64,000 nt of DNA from Pseudosulfitobacter sp. DSM 107133. GTDB lineage: Bacteria > Pseudomonadota > Alphaproteobacteria > Rhodobacterales > Rhodobacteraceae. The DNA is taken from contig NZ_CP085156.1 of assembly GCF_022788695.1 (NCBI RefSeq), forward strand, positions 124,001 through 188,000. The letters are read 5' to 3'. Made by a program: the position numbers and the translations under genes. Under the pieces are notes generated by a model. It saw only the letters and a program-made list of their open reading frames with translations, did not search any database and was not told where the DNA came from. Shown in pieces: positions 9,391-19,030 of this stretch (the stretch's first letter is position 1; each line of letters opens with the position of its first letter).

Positions 9391-9490
9391 AACGAGTGGT
9401 GCAAAGTGAAGGTTTTGTGACACCGGCGTGAGTTGCTATCGCCCGGTTTCATGGCAATCCCCCATTTTTGATGGGGCTCAGCCGCAGAGT

Positions 9491-10402
9491 TCAGGTGACT
9501 GTTTTCAGTGGCACTTGCGACAGAACCTCCAGGAACGCGCTGGCGGCCGGTGACAGTGACCGGCCGGATTGGCGCACCAGGCCAATACGCCTTCGCGCGC
9601 CAAAGTCCTTTATTGTGCGTTGCACGAGCCGCTCTGAGGGCAAAACGGCCAATGTGAGTTCTGGAAGGGCTGTGACGCCCAGCCCCTCGGCCACAAGTGC
9701 GCCCGCGGTTGCGAGATGTGCAACTTCAAACCAGGGGGACAACGGCCGGTTCAATCTCAGGCAGGCACTGTCCAGCAATTCACGAACCGAGGTGCCCTGC
9801 GCCATGGCGATAAACGGCATCTCAACCAACTCCGCCCACGCATAGGCCCGGTCCTCATGCAGCGGTCCGTCCGGTGCTCCGATGGCAACAAAGGCATCGT
9901 CCAGCAGCGGCTGAAAGGCCAATCGCGACCGGGTAGAAATCGTTCCCGCGGTAAACCCGATCTCGGCCCGCCCCGTTTCAACGGCCTCGATGACATTTTC
10001 GGACAGGCCGTCGATGATTTTGAGGTCGATTCCACTGTGTTCGGATGTGAAGCGGCGCAGGATCGCAGGCAACAGCGCCGCGGTGACAGACGGCAGACCG
10101 GCAATGGTCAGCTGCCCATGGCTTGCAGACATATGCGCGTCGAACTCGGCATGCGCATCCTTGGCGGTATTGACCATACGTTCCGCGATCTGCGCAAACA
10201 CGGCCCCGCTTGTCGTCAGGCTGGTGTTGCGGGTGTCGCGATCAAAAAGCCGTGTATTCAGCTTCCGTTCCAGCGTCGACACCTGACGCGAAAGGGCGGA
10301 TGGCGACAGCTGCAGTTCTTGTGCGGCCGCGCGAAATGAGCCGGTTTCCCGCAGCGCCAGAACCGCCATGTAATCCGCCAATGATGCATTGTTGCGTTCC
10401 AT
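9491..10402 (-). CDS. LysR-family transcriptional regulator
   Basis: 303 residues, a normal LysR length. The N-terminal helix-turn-helix is clear (FRAAAQELQLSPSALSRQVSTLE, residues ~24-46), followed by the linker helix (LNTRLFDRDTR) and a periplasmic-binding-protein-like effector domain from ~95 to 295. It is transcribed divergently from the TAXI-TRAP operon starting at 10500, the usual arrangement for a LysR activator of its neighbour. The probable inducer is whatever the TRAP system imports. A 97-base intergenic region would hold the shared operator. Confidence 0.9.
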   Translation of the reverse strand: MERNNASLADYMAVLALRETGSFRAAAQELQLSPSALSRQVSTLERKLNTRLFDRDTRNTSLTTSGAVFAQIAERMVNTAKDAHAEFDAHMSASHGQLTIAGLPSVTAALLPAILRRFTSEHSGIDLKIIDGLSENVIEAVETGRAEIGFTAGTISTRSRLAFQPLLDDAFVAIGAPDGPLHEDRAYAWAELVEMPFIAMAQGTSVRELLDSACLRLNRPLSPWFEVAHLATAGALVAEGLGVTALPELTLAVLPSERLVQRTIKDFGARRRIGLVRQSGRSLSPAASAFLEVLSQVPLKTVT

Positions 10403-10499
10403 GCACTAATTGTGCCCATATTGTCTGTTTTCGCAACAGCAAACCCGTGCATGATTTACCTGACCCGCGAAGGGCACCAGGAATCCAAGGGAGGACACC

Positions 10500-11459
10500 A
10501 TGAAACACACATTCGCCGCGCTATTGGGCGTGACCCTGCTTGCGTCGCCGCTGGCCGCGCAAGAAACCGATTTGCTGATTGGTTCAACCTCGGCCTCATC
10601 CAGCCACTACGGCTATTTCGTCGCCGTCGGTCAGCTGATCAACGAGAACACCGAGGGGCTGAAGGCCTCGGTGGTCGAAACCGGCGCCACGCTCGACAAC
10701 ATCCGCCGTATGGAACGCGGCCAGATTGATCTGGGTCTTGTCACCACCAATGCCGTGCAGCACGCAGTATCCGGCACCAACGCATTTGAGGGCAGGCCAC
10801 AAGACCTGCGCCTGTTGTGGGTTTATACCAATGCGCCGCAAAACGTGGTTGTCCGCGCCGATTCCGACGTTGCCAGCCTTGATGACCTGGTCGGCAAACG
10901 CTTCAATCCTGGGATCAAGGGCGGCTCCACCGAAGCCACCACCGAGGCGGTTTTCAACACGCTGGGCCTGTCTGCGGACTATGTGCGCGGCTCGACCACC
11001 GATATTGTCGGGGCGATCAAGGACAACCGCCTTGCGGGCTATGTCAAATCCGGCGCGGGTCAGAAACTGGACGGCTCCACCATGGATATTGCGGTCTCTA
11101 CCGACATCGCGGTGATTGGCCTGACACCGGTGCAAGCCGATACCCTGCGCGAAAAGATGCCCGATATTTCCGTTGTGAACATCCCCGCAGGCGCTGCCGA
11201 CGGCATTCCGGCTTACAGAACCTGGGCCTTTGGCGTTGGCGTGGCCGCACCCGCCTCGATGGATGCGGAAACAGCCTATCAGATCGTGTCTGCGATCATG
11301 GCCGACACATCCGCCCAGGCCAATGCCATGGCCTCGCTCAAGGGTGCGGATCTGGCGCAGATGACGCTGGATTACGGCACGGTCCCGCTGCATCCGGGGG
11401 CCGCCCGCTGGTTCGAAGAACAGGGCATGGATATCCCCGCCAAGCTGAAGTCCGACTGA
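10500..11459 (+). CDS. TAXI-family TRAP transporter solute-binding protein
   Basis: 319 residues with a signal peptide (KHTFAALLGVTLLASPLAAQ) leading to the periplasm. The mature part begins LLIGSTSASSSHYGYFVAVG and contains LDNIRRMERGQIDLGLVT and FNPGIKGGSTEATTEAVF, typical of the TAXI (TRAP-associated extracytoplasmic immunogenic) family and not of DctP. It captures an unknown small solute, probably an organic acid, for the fused permease 1 base downstream. A good Shine-Dalgarno (GGGAGG) precedes the ATG. Confidence 0.93.
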   Translation: MKHTFAALLGVTLLASPLAAQETDLLIGSTSASSSHYGYFVAVGQLINENTEGLKASVVETGATLDNIRRMERGQIDLGLVTTNAVQHAVSGTNAFEGRPQDLRLLWVYTNAPQNVVVRADSDVASLDDLVGKRFNPGIKGGSTEATTEAVFNTLGLSADYVRGSTTDIVGAIKDNRLAGYVKSGAGQKLDGSTMDIAVSTDIAVIGLTPVQADTLREKMPDISVVNIPAGAADGIPAYRTWAFGVGVAAPASMDAETAYQIVSAIMADTSAQANAMASLKGADLAQMTLDYGTVPLHPGAARWFEEQGMDIPAKLKSD

Positions 11460-11460
11460 T

Positions 11461-13320
11461 ATGGCCCTAGCGAATGTTCAGAAAGGACTCGCCATTCTGG
11501 TGGGCGCCTTCGTGTTCTACACGGCCGCGACCGGCCCGTTCGAAGGGTTGATCCAGCGCGCGCTTTTCCTTGCGCTGGTCACCTCTCTGGGCTTCGCGCT
11601 TTATCCTCTGGGCGCTGGCACACGCTGGCGCCCGGTTGGGCTGGCTATTGACCTTGCCCTTTGTACGCTGGTTCTGGCCGCCTGCGGCTATGTGGTCTGG
11701 AACTACGACGAAATCATGACCTCGCTGCCCTGGGCGACCACTTTGGACAAAGCTTTGACCGCCGGACTGGTGCTGGCGGTGCTGGAATTGGGGCGGCGTA
11801 CCGTGGGCCTGATTTTTCCGGTTCTTGTGCTGGCCGGATTGGGTTACGCGCTGTTTGGCGATATGCTGCCGGGGGCGCTGCGTCATCGCGGTTTCGATAC
11901 CGCCTTTGTGACCGAGACGGTTTTTCTGGGGGATCTGGGCATTTGGGGCATGCTGACCGGTGTCGCCTCTACTGTGATTGCGGCCTTTGTCCTGTTTGGT
12001 GCGCTGTTGCTGCATTCGGGCGGCGGCCAGGCTTTTATGGATCTTGCCATGCGGCTTGGTGGCCGCCAGCCCGGCGGTGCCGCCAAGATCGCCACCATCG
12101 CCAGCGGATTGTTCGGTATGATTTCGGGCTCGGCGGTGGCGAATGTGGCAACCACCGGCAATTTCACCATCCCGATGATGATCCGGCTTGGCTATCCGCG
12201 CCCCTTTGCGGCAGCGGTAGAGGCCGTGGCCTCGACCGGCGGGCAGATCGCGCCACCGATCATGGGCGCTGCCGCCTTTGTGATGGCCGAGATTTTGGGC
12301 ATGCCTTACACAGAGATCATCCTTGGCGCGATCATCCCCGCCATTCTGTTTTACGCCTCTGTCTTTGTGACGGTGCATTTTGTCGCCCTGCGCCGGGGTC
12401 TTGCGGTTGTGCCCGAAGAAGAGCTGCCCGCCTGGGCGACCATCCTGGCGCCGCGCCGTGTCGCGCCGATCCTTTGCGCATTGGGGGGGCTTGGTCTTGG
12501 TATCTGGCTGGGCCGCTCCATCGCCACCGCGGCCTTTTATGGCGTCATCGGACTGTTGATCGCTTTTGTCGCCACCGAGGCCGGACGACTGTCACCGCGC
12601 GAAATGATCGGCAAGATCATCGACGGGCTGGAAGACGCGGGCAAGGGCATGGTGATTATCGGGGTTCTGCTGGCGGGCGCTCAGGTGCTGGTCTCGATGA
12701 TCAACCTGACCGGCATCGGCGTGACCCTGTCGTCGCTGATCGTGTCCATGGCCGGTGACAGCGTGACGCTGGTGGCCGTGATTGTCGGCTTTGTCTGCCT
12801 GATCATGGGCATGGGGCTGCCGACAACCGCGGCCTATGTGCTGGTGGCTGCGGTTCTGGCCCCTGCGATGACGGCTGTCGGGGTCGAGCCGTTGGCGGCG
12901 CATCTGTTTGTGTTCTACTTCGCCACCATTTCCGTCATCACACCGCCGGTCTGCGTTGCAGTCTTTGTCGGTGCGGGCATTGCCAAAACCAACTGGCTTC
13001 CGGCGGCAGGACAGGCCGTGCGCCTTGGTGCGGTGACCTATCTGGTGCCCTTCCTGCTGTTGCTGTTCCCCGGCATGTTGCTGCAAGGCGGCCCGCTTGC
13101 CATTGCCGAAGCGCTGATGGCGGGGGCAGTGCTGGTGCTGGCCGTGCCTGCATTACTGACCGGCGCACCGCTGATCGGGCATCGGCCTATCGACATCGTC
13201 ATCCTGTTGGTGGTGATTGCGCTGGCCATCTGGCCCAACCCCGTCACGCCGCTTCTCGCGCTGGCCCTGTTTCTGGGCGCGCGAAAACTGGGCCACAAGA
13301 CAAAGGAAGCGTTGGTATGA
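11461..13320 (+). CDS. TRAP transporter fused permease (4TM plus 12TM subunits)
   Basis: 619 residues, almost entirely hydrophobic. TAXI systems commonly have the small (DctQ-like) and large (DctM-like) membrane subunits fused, and this length fits. The large-subunit part carries the conserved motifs GMISGSAVANVATTGNFTIP, VASTGGQIAPPIMGAAAF and MGMGLPTTAAYVL. It is a sodium- or proton-coupled symporter of the inner membrane that works with the binding protein encoded immediately upstream. Its stop overlaps the start of the AtuA-like gene by 4 bases. Confidence 0.93.
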   Translation: MALANVQKGLAILVGAFVFYTAATGPFEGLIQRALFLALVTSLGFALYPLGAGTRWRPVGLAIDLALCTLVLAACGYVVWNYDEIMTSLPWATTLDKALTAGLVLAVLELGRRTVGLIFPVLVLAGLGYALFGDMLPGALRHRGFDTAFVTETVFLGDLGIWGMLTGVASTVIAAFVLFGALLLHSGGGQAFMDLAMRLGGRQPGGAAKIATIASGLFGMISGSAVANVATTGNFTIPMMIRLGYPRPFAAAVEAVASTGGQIAPPIMGAAAFVMAEILGMPYTEIILGAIIPAILFYASVFVTVHFVALRRGLAVVPEEELPAWATILAPRRVAPILCALGGLGLGIWLGRSIATAAFYGVIGLLIAFVATEAGRLSPREMIGKIIDGLEDAGKGMVIIGVLLAGAQVLVSMINLTGIGVTLSSLIVSMAGDSVTLVAVIVGFVCLIMGMGLPTTAAYVLVAAVLAPAMTAVGVEPLAAHLFVFYFATISVITPPVCVAVFVGAGIAKTNWLPAAGQAVRLGAVTYLVPFLLLLFPGMLLQGGPLAIAEALMAGAVLVLAVPALLTGAPLIGHRPIDIVILLVVIALAIWPNPVTPLLALALFLGARKLGHKTKEALV

Positions 13321-14615
13321 CCCCCTTCAGAATTGGCTGCGGTGCAGGATTTCAGGGCGACCGGATTGACCCCGCTGCTGATCTCGCCAATCGCGGCGCG
13401 CTGGACGTGCTGGTGTTTGAATGTCTGGCGGAACGCACCATCGCATTGGCGCAAGAGGCGCGGCTGAAAGATCCCGAAGCAGGCTACGATCCGCTGCTGG
13501 AGCGTCGGCTGCGGGCAACGCTGCCCGGCTGTGCGCGCCACGGCACCAGGATCATCACCAATATGGGGGCTGCCAACCCGCAGGCAGCGGCGGCAAAAGC
13601 CCGCACCATTGTCGCCGAACTTGGCCTGTCGCTGAGGGTGGCCGCCGTGACAGGGGATGATGTGTCCGACCAGATATCTGCATACATCCTCGATGAAACC
13701 GGCCAGACCGCTGGCGCATTGGGGCCGCGCCTTGTCTCCGCCAACGCCTATATCGGCATTTCGGGCATTGTCGCTGCGCTGTCGCAGGGGGCCGATATCG
13801 TCATTTGTGGCCGCGCCTCGGACCCGGCGTTGTTCCTTGCACCGCTGGTGCATCACTTTGGCTGGGCCATCGACGACTATGAAAAGCTTGGACGCGGCAC
13901 GCTGGTCGGGCATCTGCTGGAATGCTCTGCGCAGATCACCGGCGGCTACTTTGCTGATCCCGGCGTCAAGGACGTGCCCGACCTCGCCCATGTGGGCTTT
14001 CCCATTGCCGAGGTCACGGCGGACGGCCATGCCATCATTACCAAACTGCCCGACACCGGCGGCATGGTCACACCGGCAACCTGCACCGAACAACTGCTCT
14101 ACGAGATCCACGACCCGGCCCGTTACCTGCAACCGGATGTGGTTGCGGATTTCTCCGGGGTCACGTTCCAATCCGTTGGACCGGATCGCGTCGCAGTGCG
14201 CGGCGCGACGGGTCACCTCCCTACCGGAACGCTCAAGGTTTCTGTCGCCTATCGGGACGGCTGGCAGGGAGAGGGGCAAATTTCCTACGCCGGCGCAAAT
14301 GCCCGCGCGCGTGCCGAACTGGCACACTCCGTTCTGGATCAACGCCTGACTCTGCCGGGCATCGGCGAGCGCCTGTGTCAATTTATCGGCAGCGAGGACG
14401 ACATTCGCCTGCGCTACACTGCCCGCTGTACCAGCGCAGACAGCGCCCGCATGGTCGGAGAAGAGGTGGAATCTCTCTATCTGTGCGGCCCTGCGGGTGG
14501 CGGTGGCGTCACAAAGTCGACGCGCGAGATTATCGCCATTGCCTCGACGTTGATCCCTGCGGACAACCTTGTTTACAGCACTGACACTCCAGGAGCATCC
14601 CATGAAGTTGCATGA
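13317..14615 (+). CDS. AtuA-family acyclic terpene utilisation protein (DUF1446)
   Basis: 432 residues beginning RIGCGAGFQGDRIDPAADLA, the conserved opening of DUF1446/AtuA proteins. GADIVICGRASDPALFLAPLVHHFGW and GGGGVTKSTREIIA further down are also family signatures. AtuA is linked genetically to citronellol/geraniol catabolism in Pseudomonas, but its biochemical role is not established. Here the gene sits in an operon with a TAXI-TRAP transporter and a small AtuA-associated partner, with no carboxylase or dehydrogenase genes of the terpene pathway nearby. A role in metabolising the imported acid is therefore likely, and terpene use should not be assumed. Confidence 0.85.
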   Translation: MTPFRIGCGAGFQGDRIDPAADLANRGALDVLVFECLAERTIALAQEARLKDPEAGYDPLLERRLRATLPGCARHGTRIITNMGAANPQAAAAKARTIVAELGLSLRVAAVTGDDVSDQISAYILDETGQTAGALGPRLVSANAYIGISGIVAALSQGADIVICGRASDPALFLAPLVHHFGWAIDDYEKLGRGTLVGHLLECSAQITGGYFADPGVKDVPDLAHVGFPIAEVTADGHAIITKLPDTGGMVTPATCTEQLLYEIHDPARYLQPDVVADFSGVTFQSVGPDRVAVRGATGHLPTGTLKVSVAYRDGWQGEGQISYAGANARARAELAHSVLDQRLTLPGIGERLCQFIGSEDDIRLRYTARCTSADSARMVGEEVESLYLCGPAGGGGVTKSTREIIAIASTLIPADNLVYSTDTPGASHEVA

Positions 14616-14913
14616 CCTCGCCCACGGACGGACCGGCGACAAAGGCGATACCTCGAATATTTCCGTTATTGCCTTCCATGCGGACAGCTTTGACCGTTTG
14701 CGCCGCGATGTTACTGCCGAACGCGTTGCCGCGCATCTGAACCAGCCGGTCAGCGCCGTCACCCGCTATGTCTTGCCGCAACTCTGCGCAATGAACTTTG
14801 TCATCAAGGGCGCGCTGACAGGGGGGGTCACAAGATCATTGTCACTGGACGCCCACGGCAAATGCCTGTCATCCGTACTGCTGAATATGCCCCTGCCCCC
14901 CCAAAACCGTTAG
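14602..14913 (+). CDS. AtuA-related small protein
   Basis: 103 residues starting KLHDLAHGRTGDKGDTSNIS, the signature of the small domain found either fused to the C-terminus of AtuA-type proteins or as a separate downstream gene. The ATG at 14602 has AGGAG at 14591-14595; an earlier in-frame start at 14569 lacks this and extends into atuA. The coding regions overlap by 14 bases, indicating translational coupling and probably a two-subunit complex. The function is unknown. Confidence 0.85.
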   Translation: MKLHDLAHGRTGDKGDTSNISVIAFHADSFDRLRRDVTAERVAAHLNQPVSAVTRYVLPQLCAMNFVIKGALTGGVTRSLSLDAHGKCLSSVLLNMPLPPQNR

Positions 14914-14939
14914 GGTCAGGACCCATTAATCCTGCACCG

Positions 14940-16229
14940 TCAGCGGCTCATCAGTTCGGGCAGGAACAATGTGATCGAGGGGAACGACAGCAGCAGGATC
15001 AGCACCACAATCTCCATCACCAGAAACGGCAGGATTCCCCTGAAAATCGTATTCAGCGGCACCTTTGTCTGTGCTGCGGCCACATAGGCGTTCAGCCCAA
15101 GCGGCGGCGTGAGCAGACCGATTTCAACTGTCTTGGTCACAACGATCCCGAACCAGACCGGGTTGCAGTCCAGCGCCATCGCCGTTGGAAAGGCCAGCGG
15201 CATGGCCAGCGACAGAATGGCAAGCTGGTCCATGAACATGCCCATGACCAGCAGCGACAGTATGATGATGCCGATGATGACCTCGCGCGGCATGTCGGTG
15301 GTTGCCACGAATTCCAGCAGGCTGTGCGTGATGCGCGTAAAGGCTAGGTAATTCGAGAATATCGCAGAACAGGCGACGATGGCCACGATCATCACCGTCG
15401 CGCGCACGGCGCTGCTGACCGATCTGTTGAACTGCACGAAGCTCATGGTGCGCTGTGCCAGAACGATCACCAGCGATCCCATCACCCCCAGCGCGGCGGC
15501 TTCGGATGGTGACGCGATGCCGCCGTAGATGGCACCGATAACGGCCACCATCAACAGCACCATCGGGATGACATGGCGGCTTTGGCTGACAGCTTTTTTC
15601 AGCTCAAAGGGTTCGCCCTTGGGGGCCTGATCGGTGGTGTGGGCGATGATCTTGATCACGACACCCAGACCGCAGGCCGTCAGCAGGCCGGGAATGATGC
15701 CCGCGATAAACAGCTTGCCGATCGAGGTTTCGGTCAGCACGCCGTAAACCACCAGCACGATGGACGGCGGCACAACCACAGCCAAGGTGCCGCCAACACT
15801 GACAACCGCCGCGGCCAGACGGTCAGAATAATTGTGGCGGCGCATTTCGGGAAAGGCCGATGCCGCCATCGCGGCGGTCGAGGCTGTCGAGCTGCCAACC
15901 AGCGCCGCCAGCAGGACAGATGCCGCAACCGTGGCAATGGCCAGCCCCCCCTTGAAATGACCCACCCAGCATTGGCAGGCAATGATCGCACGACGGGTTA
16001 CGTCCCCTGCGGTCAAAAGCTCTGCCATCAGGATAAACAGCGGGATCGCCACCAGAATGAACGATGCAGACGAGTCAAAGAACGTGCGTTCCAGCACCGC
16101 CAGCGCCGGGCGAAACCCCAGTTGCGCGGCAAGGCCCAGCGTGCCGGTGATCCCCATCGCAAAAGCGATCGGCACCCGCGCGGCCATGAGAACGGCAAGA
16201 ATGATGAGGATGACGAAAAAGGTAAGCAT
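14940..16229 (-). CDS. TRAP transporter large permease subunit DctM
   Basis: 429 residues with about 12 membrane segments and DctM motifs: GITGTLGLAAQLGF, LVGSSTASTAAMAASAFPEM, VSVGGTLAVVVPPSIVLV and GLLTPPLGLNAYVAA. It is the main translocation subunit. Genes for the small subunit (17290-17826) and binding protein (16305-17306) lie upstream in the same minus-strand operon, which starts with a CoA ligase and a MaoC-type dehydratase. The imported substrate is probably the acid activated by that ligase. Confidence 0.93.
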   Translation of the reverse strand: MLTFFVILIILAVLMAARVPIAFAMGITGTLGLAAQLGFRPALAVLERTFFDSSASFILVAIPLFILMAELLTAGDVTRRAIIACQCWVGHFKGGLAIATVAASVLLAALVGSSTASTAAMAASAFPEMRRHNYSDRLAAAVVSVGGTLAVVVPPSIVLVVYGVLTETSIGKLFIAGIIPGLLTACGLGVVIKIIAHTTDQAPKGEPFELKKAVSQSRHVIPMVLLMVAVIGAIYGGIASPSEAAALGVMGSLVIVLAQRTMSFVQFNRSVSSAVRATVMIVAIVACSAIFSNYLAFTRITHSLLEFVATTDMPREVIIGIIILSLLVMGMFMDQLAILSLAMPLAFPTAMALDCNPVWFGIVVTKTVEIGLLTPPLGLNAYVAAAQTKVPLNTIFRGILPFLVMEIVVLILLLSFPSITLFLPELMSR

Positions 16230-16304
16230 CTATGTGACCTGCGCTGCGTAAGTGGCAAGCGGTCGCCGCAGCGACCGCCCGTTTAAGTGTGTCGGAACGA
16301 GATC

Positions 16305-17306
16305 TTATTCGCTGGTCAGCGTGCGATAGGTCTCGAGCACTTCCGACGCCTTGTCATCCTGAAGTCGCTCGGCCCAGTCGACGCTGACGGCCACCAGCGC
16401 ATCGGAAATTGTCGCCAGCTCTTCGTCGGTGAACTCATAGGTGTCGATGCCTTCGGCTTTCCAGGTTTCGATCAGACCGGCCACCGACGCATCCTGAGCC
16501 TGCGCCACATGAACCGCCGTTTCATTGCCAAGCTCCAGCATCTTGGCCTGCACATCCGCCGACAAGCTGTCGAACAGATCGGTGCGCACAACCATGATAA
16601 AGCTGTAGCCGCCGAACGACCCGTTGGTCGAAATGTGGCTGACCACTTCGTTCAGCTTGTACCCGGGCACCGATGCCAGCGGGAACAGCACCGCGTCCAG
16701 ACGGCCCCGCTCGACGGCTGTGTACACTTCGGGGCCGGGAATCGAGATGCCAACTCCATGCAGCGCCCGCGCCGTCATCGCCTGTGTCGACCCGGATGTG
16801 CGCACATCCAGCCCGTCCCAGTCTGCGGGCATGCCCAGCCGTTTCTTGGCAAGCACCTGATAAGGTGGCAGAACAAAGCCGAAAATGGGAGTCACACTGG
16901 CAGCCAGAACTTCATCCCGCAGCGGGCCTTCTTGCAGCATCTTTTGCAACGCTGTGGTGCCCTGTTCTGCCGAGCCGTAATAGCCGGGCAAGCCAACAAC
17001 CGAATTCAGCGGCAAAACATCTGCATGGTAAGATGCGCCCAACAGGGCCGCATCCAGAATACTGTTGTTCACAGCATCAAGCTGCGCCTTTGATTTGGCC
17101 GCCTGTTGCGACGGGAAATGTTCAAAGGTAATCGCGCCGTCGGTCGCTTCGGTAACAGCTGCCATCCATTTGCTTGTGCCTTCGACAGACACGATATGGC
17201 TGGTCGACTGGAAGTCCCCCAACCGCAGCGTTTCGGCCTGTGCGGTCACCCCTGCGAATGCAAAGGCACCCGCGACGACAGCGATCCATTTATTTGTAAT
17301 TTTCAT
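16305..17306 (-). CDS. TRAP transporter substrate-binding protein DctP
   Basis: 333 residues with an N-terminal signal peptide ending AGVTAQAE. The conserved arginine region GLDVRTSGSTQ (carboxylate-binding Arg) and YTAVERGRLDAV identify a DctP-type periplasmic binding protein. The arginine that usually salt-bridges a carboxylate implies an organic-acid ligand; the precise ligand cannot be told from sequence. Its start overlaps the end of dctQ by 17 bases (17290-17306), so the two are co-translated. Confidence 0.92.
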   Translation of the reverse strand: MKITNKWIAVVAGAFAFAGVTAQAETLRLGDFQSTSHIVSVEGTSKWMAAVTEATDGAITFEHFPSQQAAKSKAQLDAVNNSILDAALLGASYHADVLPLNSVVGLPGYYGSAEQGTTALQKMLQEGPLRDEVLAASVTPIFGFVLPPYQVLAKKRLGMPADWDGLDVRTSGSTQAMTARALHGVGISIPGPEVYTAVERGRLDAVLFPLASVPGYKLNEVVSHISTNGSFGGYSFIMVVRTDLFDSLSADVQAKMLELGNETAVHVAQAQDASVAGLIETWKAEGIDTYEFTDEELATISDALVAVSVDWAERLQDDKASEVLETYRTLTSE

Positions 17307-17826
17307 TTAGCTTTCCTCCCATTGAATGTGTTGTGGGTTCTGACCACGGCCCTGGCGTAAAGGCATCGTGCAGAAGCCGCAGAACCAGAACGCTGCATCC
17401 CAATGGAATAACGGCGTAGGCCCACCCAAGCGGCCAATCGACTGCCCCGTATTCGACATCGCCGTTGACGATGGCTTTGAGAGCAAAGTGCCCCGACATC
17501 CATGTGACCGCGGCAAAGAAAGCCGCAGGCAGCAACAGCCGCAACTTGGCGACCACCGTTCCCGCACGTCCGGGAATATGTTCGGGGATAAAGTCCAGCG
17601 CCAGATGGCCCCCGTCGCGGAAAACCCGCGACAGGGACAAGGTGGCAAGCGCTGGCATCAGATACAGTTCGGTCAGTTCGAACTGGATCTGCACCGGCCG
17701 GTTAAGGAACAGCCGGAGCAGAATATCAGCATTGATCAACGCCGCCACGGCGACGAGGCCAAGGCACCCTCCAAGATGAAGGATGTCCTCGATTTTTATC
17801 AGAAGTTTACCAAGTGGTTTCAACAT
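17290..17826 (-). CDS. TRAP transporter small permease subunit DctQ
   Basis: 178 residues with four predicted membrane helices (about residues 16-37, 47-70, 95-115 and 140-160) and the DctQ-type RVFRDGGHLALDFI loop. The start is set at the ATG at 17826 because GGGGAGG lies just upstream on the minus strand; a longer frame reaching 17976 has an unrelated hydrophilic N-terminus. It pairs with DctM to form the membrane complex. Confidence 0.9.
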   Translation of the reverse strand: MLKPLGKLLIKIEDILHLGGCLGLVAVAALINADILLRLFLNRPVQIQFELTELYLMPALATLSLSRVFRDGGHLALDFIPEHIPGRAGTVVAKLRLLLPAAFFAAVTWMSGHFALKAIVNGDVEYGAVDWPLGWAYAVIPLGCSVLVLRLLHDAFTPGPWSEPTTHSMGGKLNENYK

Positions 17827-17857
17827 TGCCTCCCCAGCTGTTGAATCGTGGTGGACC

Positions 17858-18994
17858 TCAGCGTTTGGGCAATTCCACGATTGCAGAACCAACAGCCGAC
17901 ATTTCGCCGTCTTGCTGTTCGGCACGCTGTTTGATCTCCAGCAAATAGCGGCCGTCTTCCTCGAACTTGCGCACAACCGTGCCGTGGATCAGGATGATGT
18001 CGCCTTCGGGGTTGTGGCGGCGCACTTCGCATTTCGTTTTTGCAAGGAAACCGTCATCGCCCATCCAGTTGGTGATCTGATGGGTCAGCCAGGATGTCCG
18101 CTCGGGGCCATAGTCGTAGGCACCAGGTGCGCCGACTTCCAGCGCAAATTCTTCTTCCCAGTGCACCCGCTCGGGGCAATCGGGAATGCCGAATTTGTTC
18201 TTGGGTCCGGCGCTGGGGTGTTTCTGCTGCAACTGCCATGCCAGCTTGTTGGCGCGAATATACAGACCGCCCCAGCCCTGGGCATAGGCGATAAAGCCGG
18301 TCGCGGTCATCGGACCCTTGACCATTGTGGGCAGTTCGTCGCCTTCGTTGACGTCGTCCCAATACCGGGTCTCGGCACCGCGGATCGTTTCCTGCTCGTA
18401 ATACTTATAGTATTCCTGAAGCTCGGCTTCGGTCCAAACCTTGCGGCCGTTCTTTTTGGCCTCGGTATACTTGGTGCCGTTTTCACGCGCCTGATCGCGG
18501 TCGGTGCGGAAACACCAGCTGTCCGCCTCGGCCAGCATTTCGCCGGTCTTCGCGTCATAGAAATCAACGTGATAGATCTGCTGGATCGCCTTGCCGGCAA
18601 AGCGGGTGTTATGTTCGATCAGGTCTTTCAGGTACGCCTCGGTGCGGAACTCGGTGTTGCGCAGGATCGGCTTGTGCCATGTCCAGTTTGCGCCCGACCA
18701 CATGGCATGCACGCCCGGCAGACCGCCCACATAGCCCGAGATGATCCGGCTGGTGGAAAACAGGAAGCTGGGCAGCGCCAGAACATCGCCGTATTTGGTG
18801 GTTTTGGCGTATTCGGGATCGCACCACAGCGGGTTGTCGTCGCCTATGCCGTGGGCATAGTGGCGAATGTTGTCGCGGGTCGCTTCATAGCACCAGGGCT
18901 CGACGGTTTTTTCAATCTTGACGCCGACGCGCTTGCGCAGGTCTTCCAGACCTTCGTCGGTGATCTTCGGGAATTTGCGGGTCATCTCGTTCAT
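17858..18994 (-). CDS. MaoC-like / FAS1-like dehydratase domain protein (double hotdog)
   Basis: 378 residues. The N-terminal half contains YAHGIGDDNPLWCDPEYA and a nearby GDVLALPSFLF, the pattern of MaoC_dehydrat_N (FAS1-like dehydratase) hotdog folds, where an Asp/His pair hydrates or dehydrates an acyl-CoA. The C-terminal half, from about 215, looks like a second, diverged hotdog. Between a CoA ligase gene (36 bases upstream) and TRAP genes downstream, it probably hydrates an enoyl-CoA derived from the imported acid. Aromatic and Trp residues around the pocket (HAMWSGANWTWHKP) suggest a bulky substrate, which is speculative. Confidence 0.8.
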   Translation of the reverse strand: MNEMTRKFPKITDEGLEDLRKRVGVKIEKTVEPWCYEATRDNIRHYAHGIGDDNPLWCDPEYAKTTKYGDVLALPSFLFSTSRIISGYVGGLPGVHAMWSGANWTWHKPILRNTEFRTEAYLKDLIEHNTRFAGKAIQQIYHVDFYDAKTGEMLAEADSWCFRTDRDQARENGTKYTEAKKNGRKVWTEAELQEYYKYYEQETIRGAETRYWDDVNEGDELPTMVKGPMTATGFIAYAQGWGGLYIRANKLAWQLQQKHPSAGPKNKFGIPDCPERVHWEEEFALEVGAPGAYDYGPERTSWLTHQITNWMGDDGFLAKTKCEVRRHNPEGDIILIHGTVVRKFEEDGRYLLEIKQRAEQQDGEMSAVGSAIVELPKR

Positions 18995-19030
18995 TTCATT
19001 CTCCTTGAAATTCTGAATTGGCGTGGCGGA

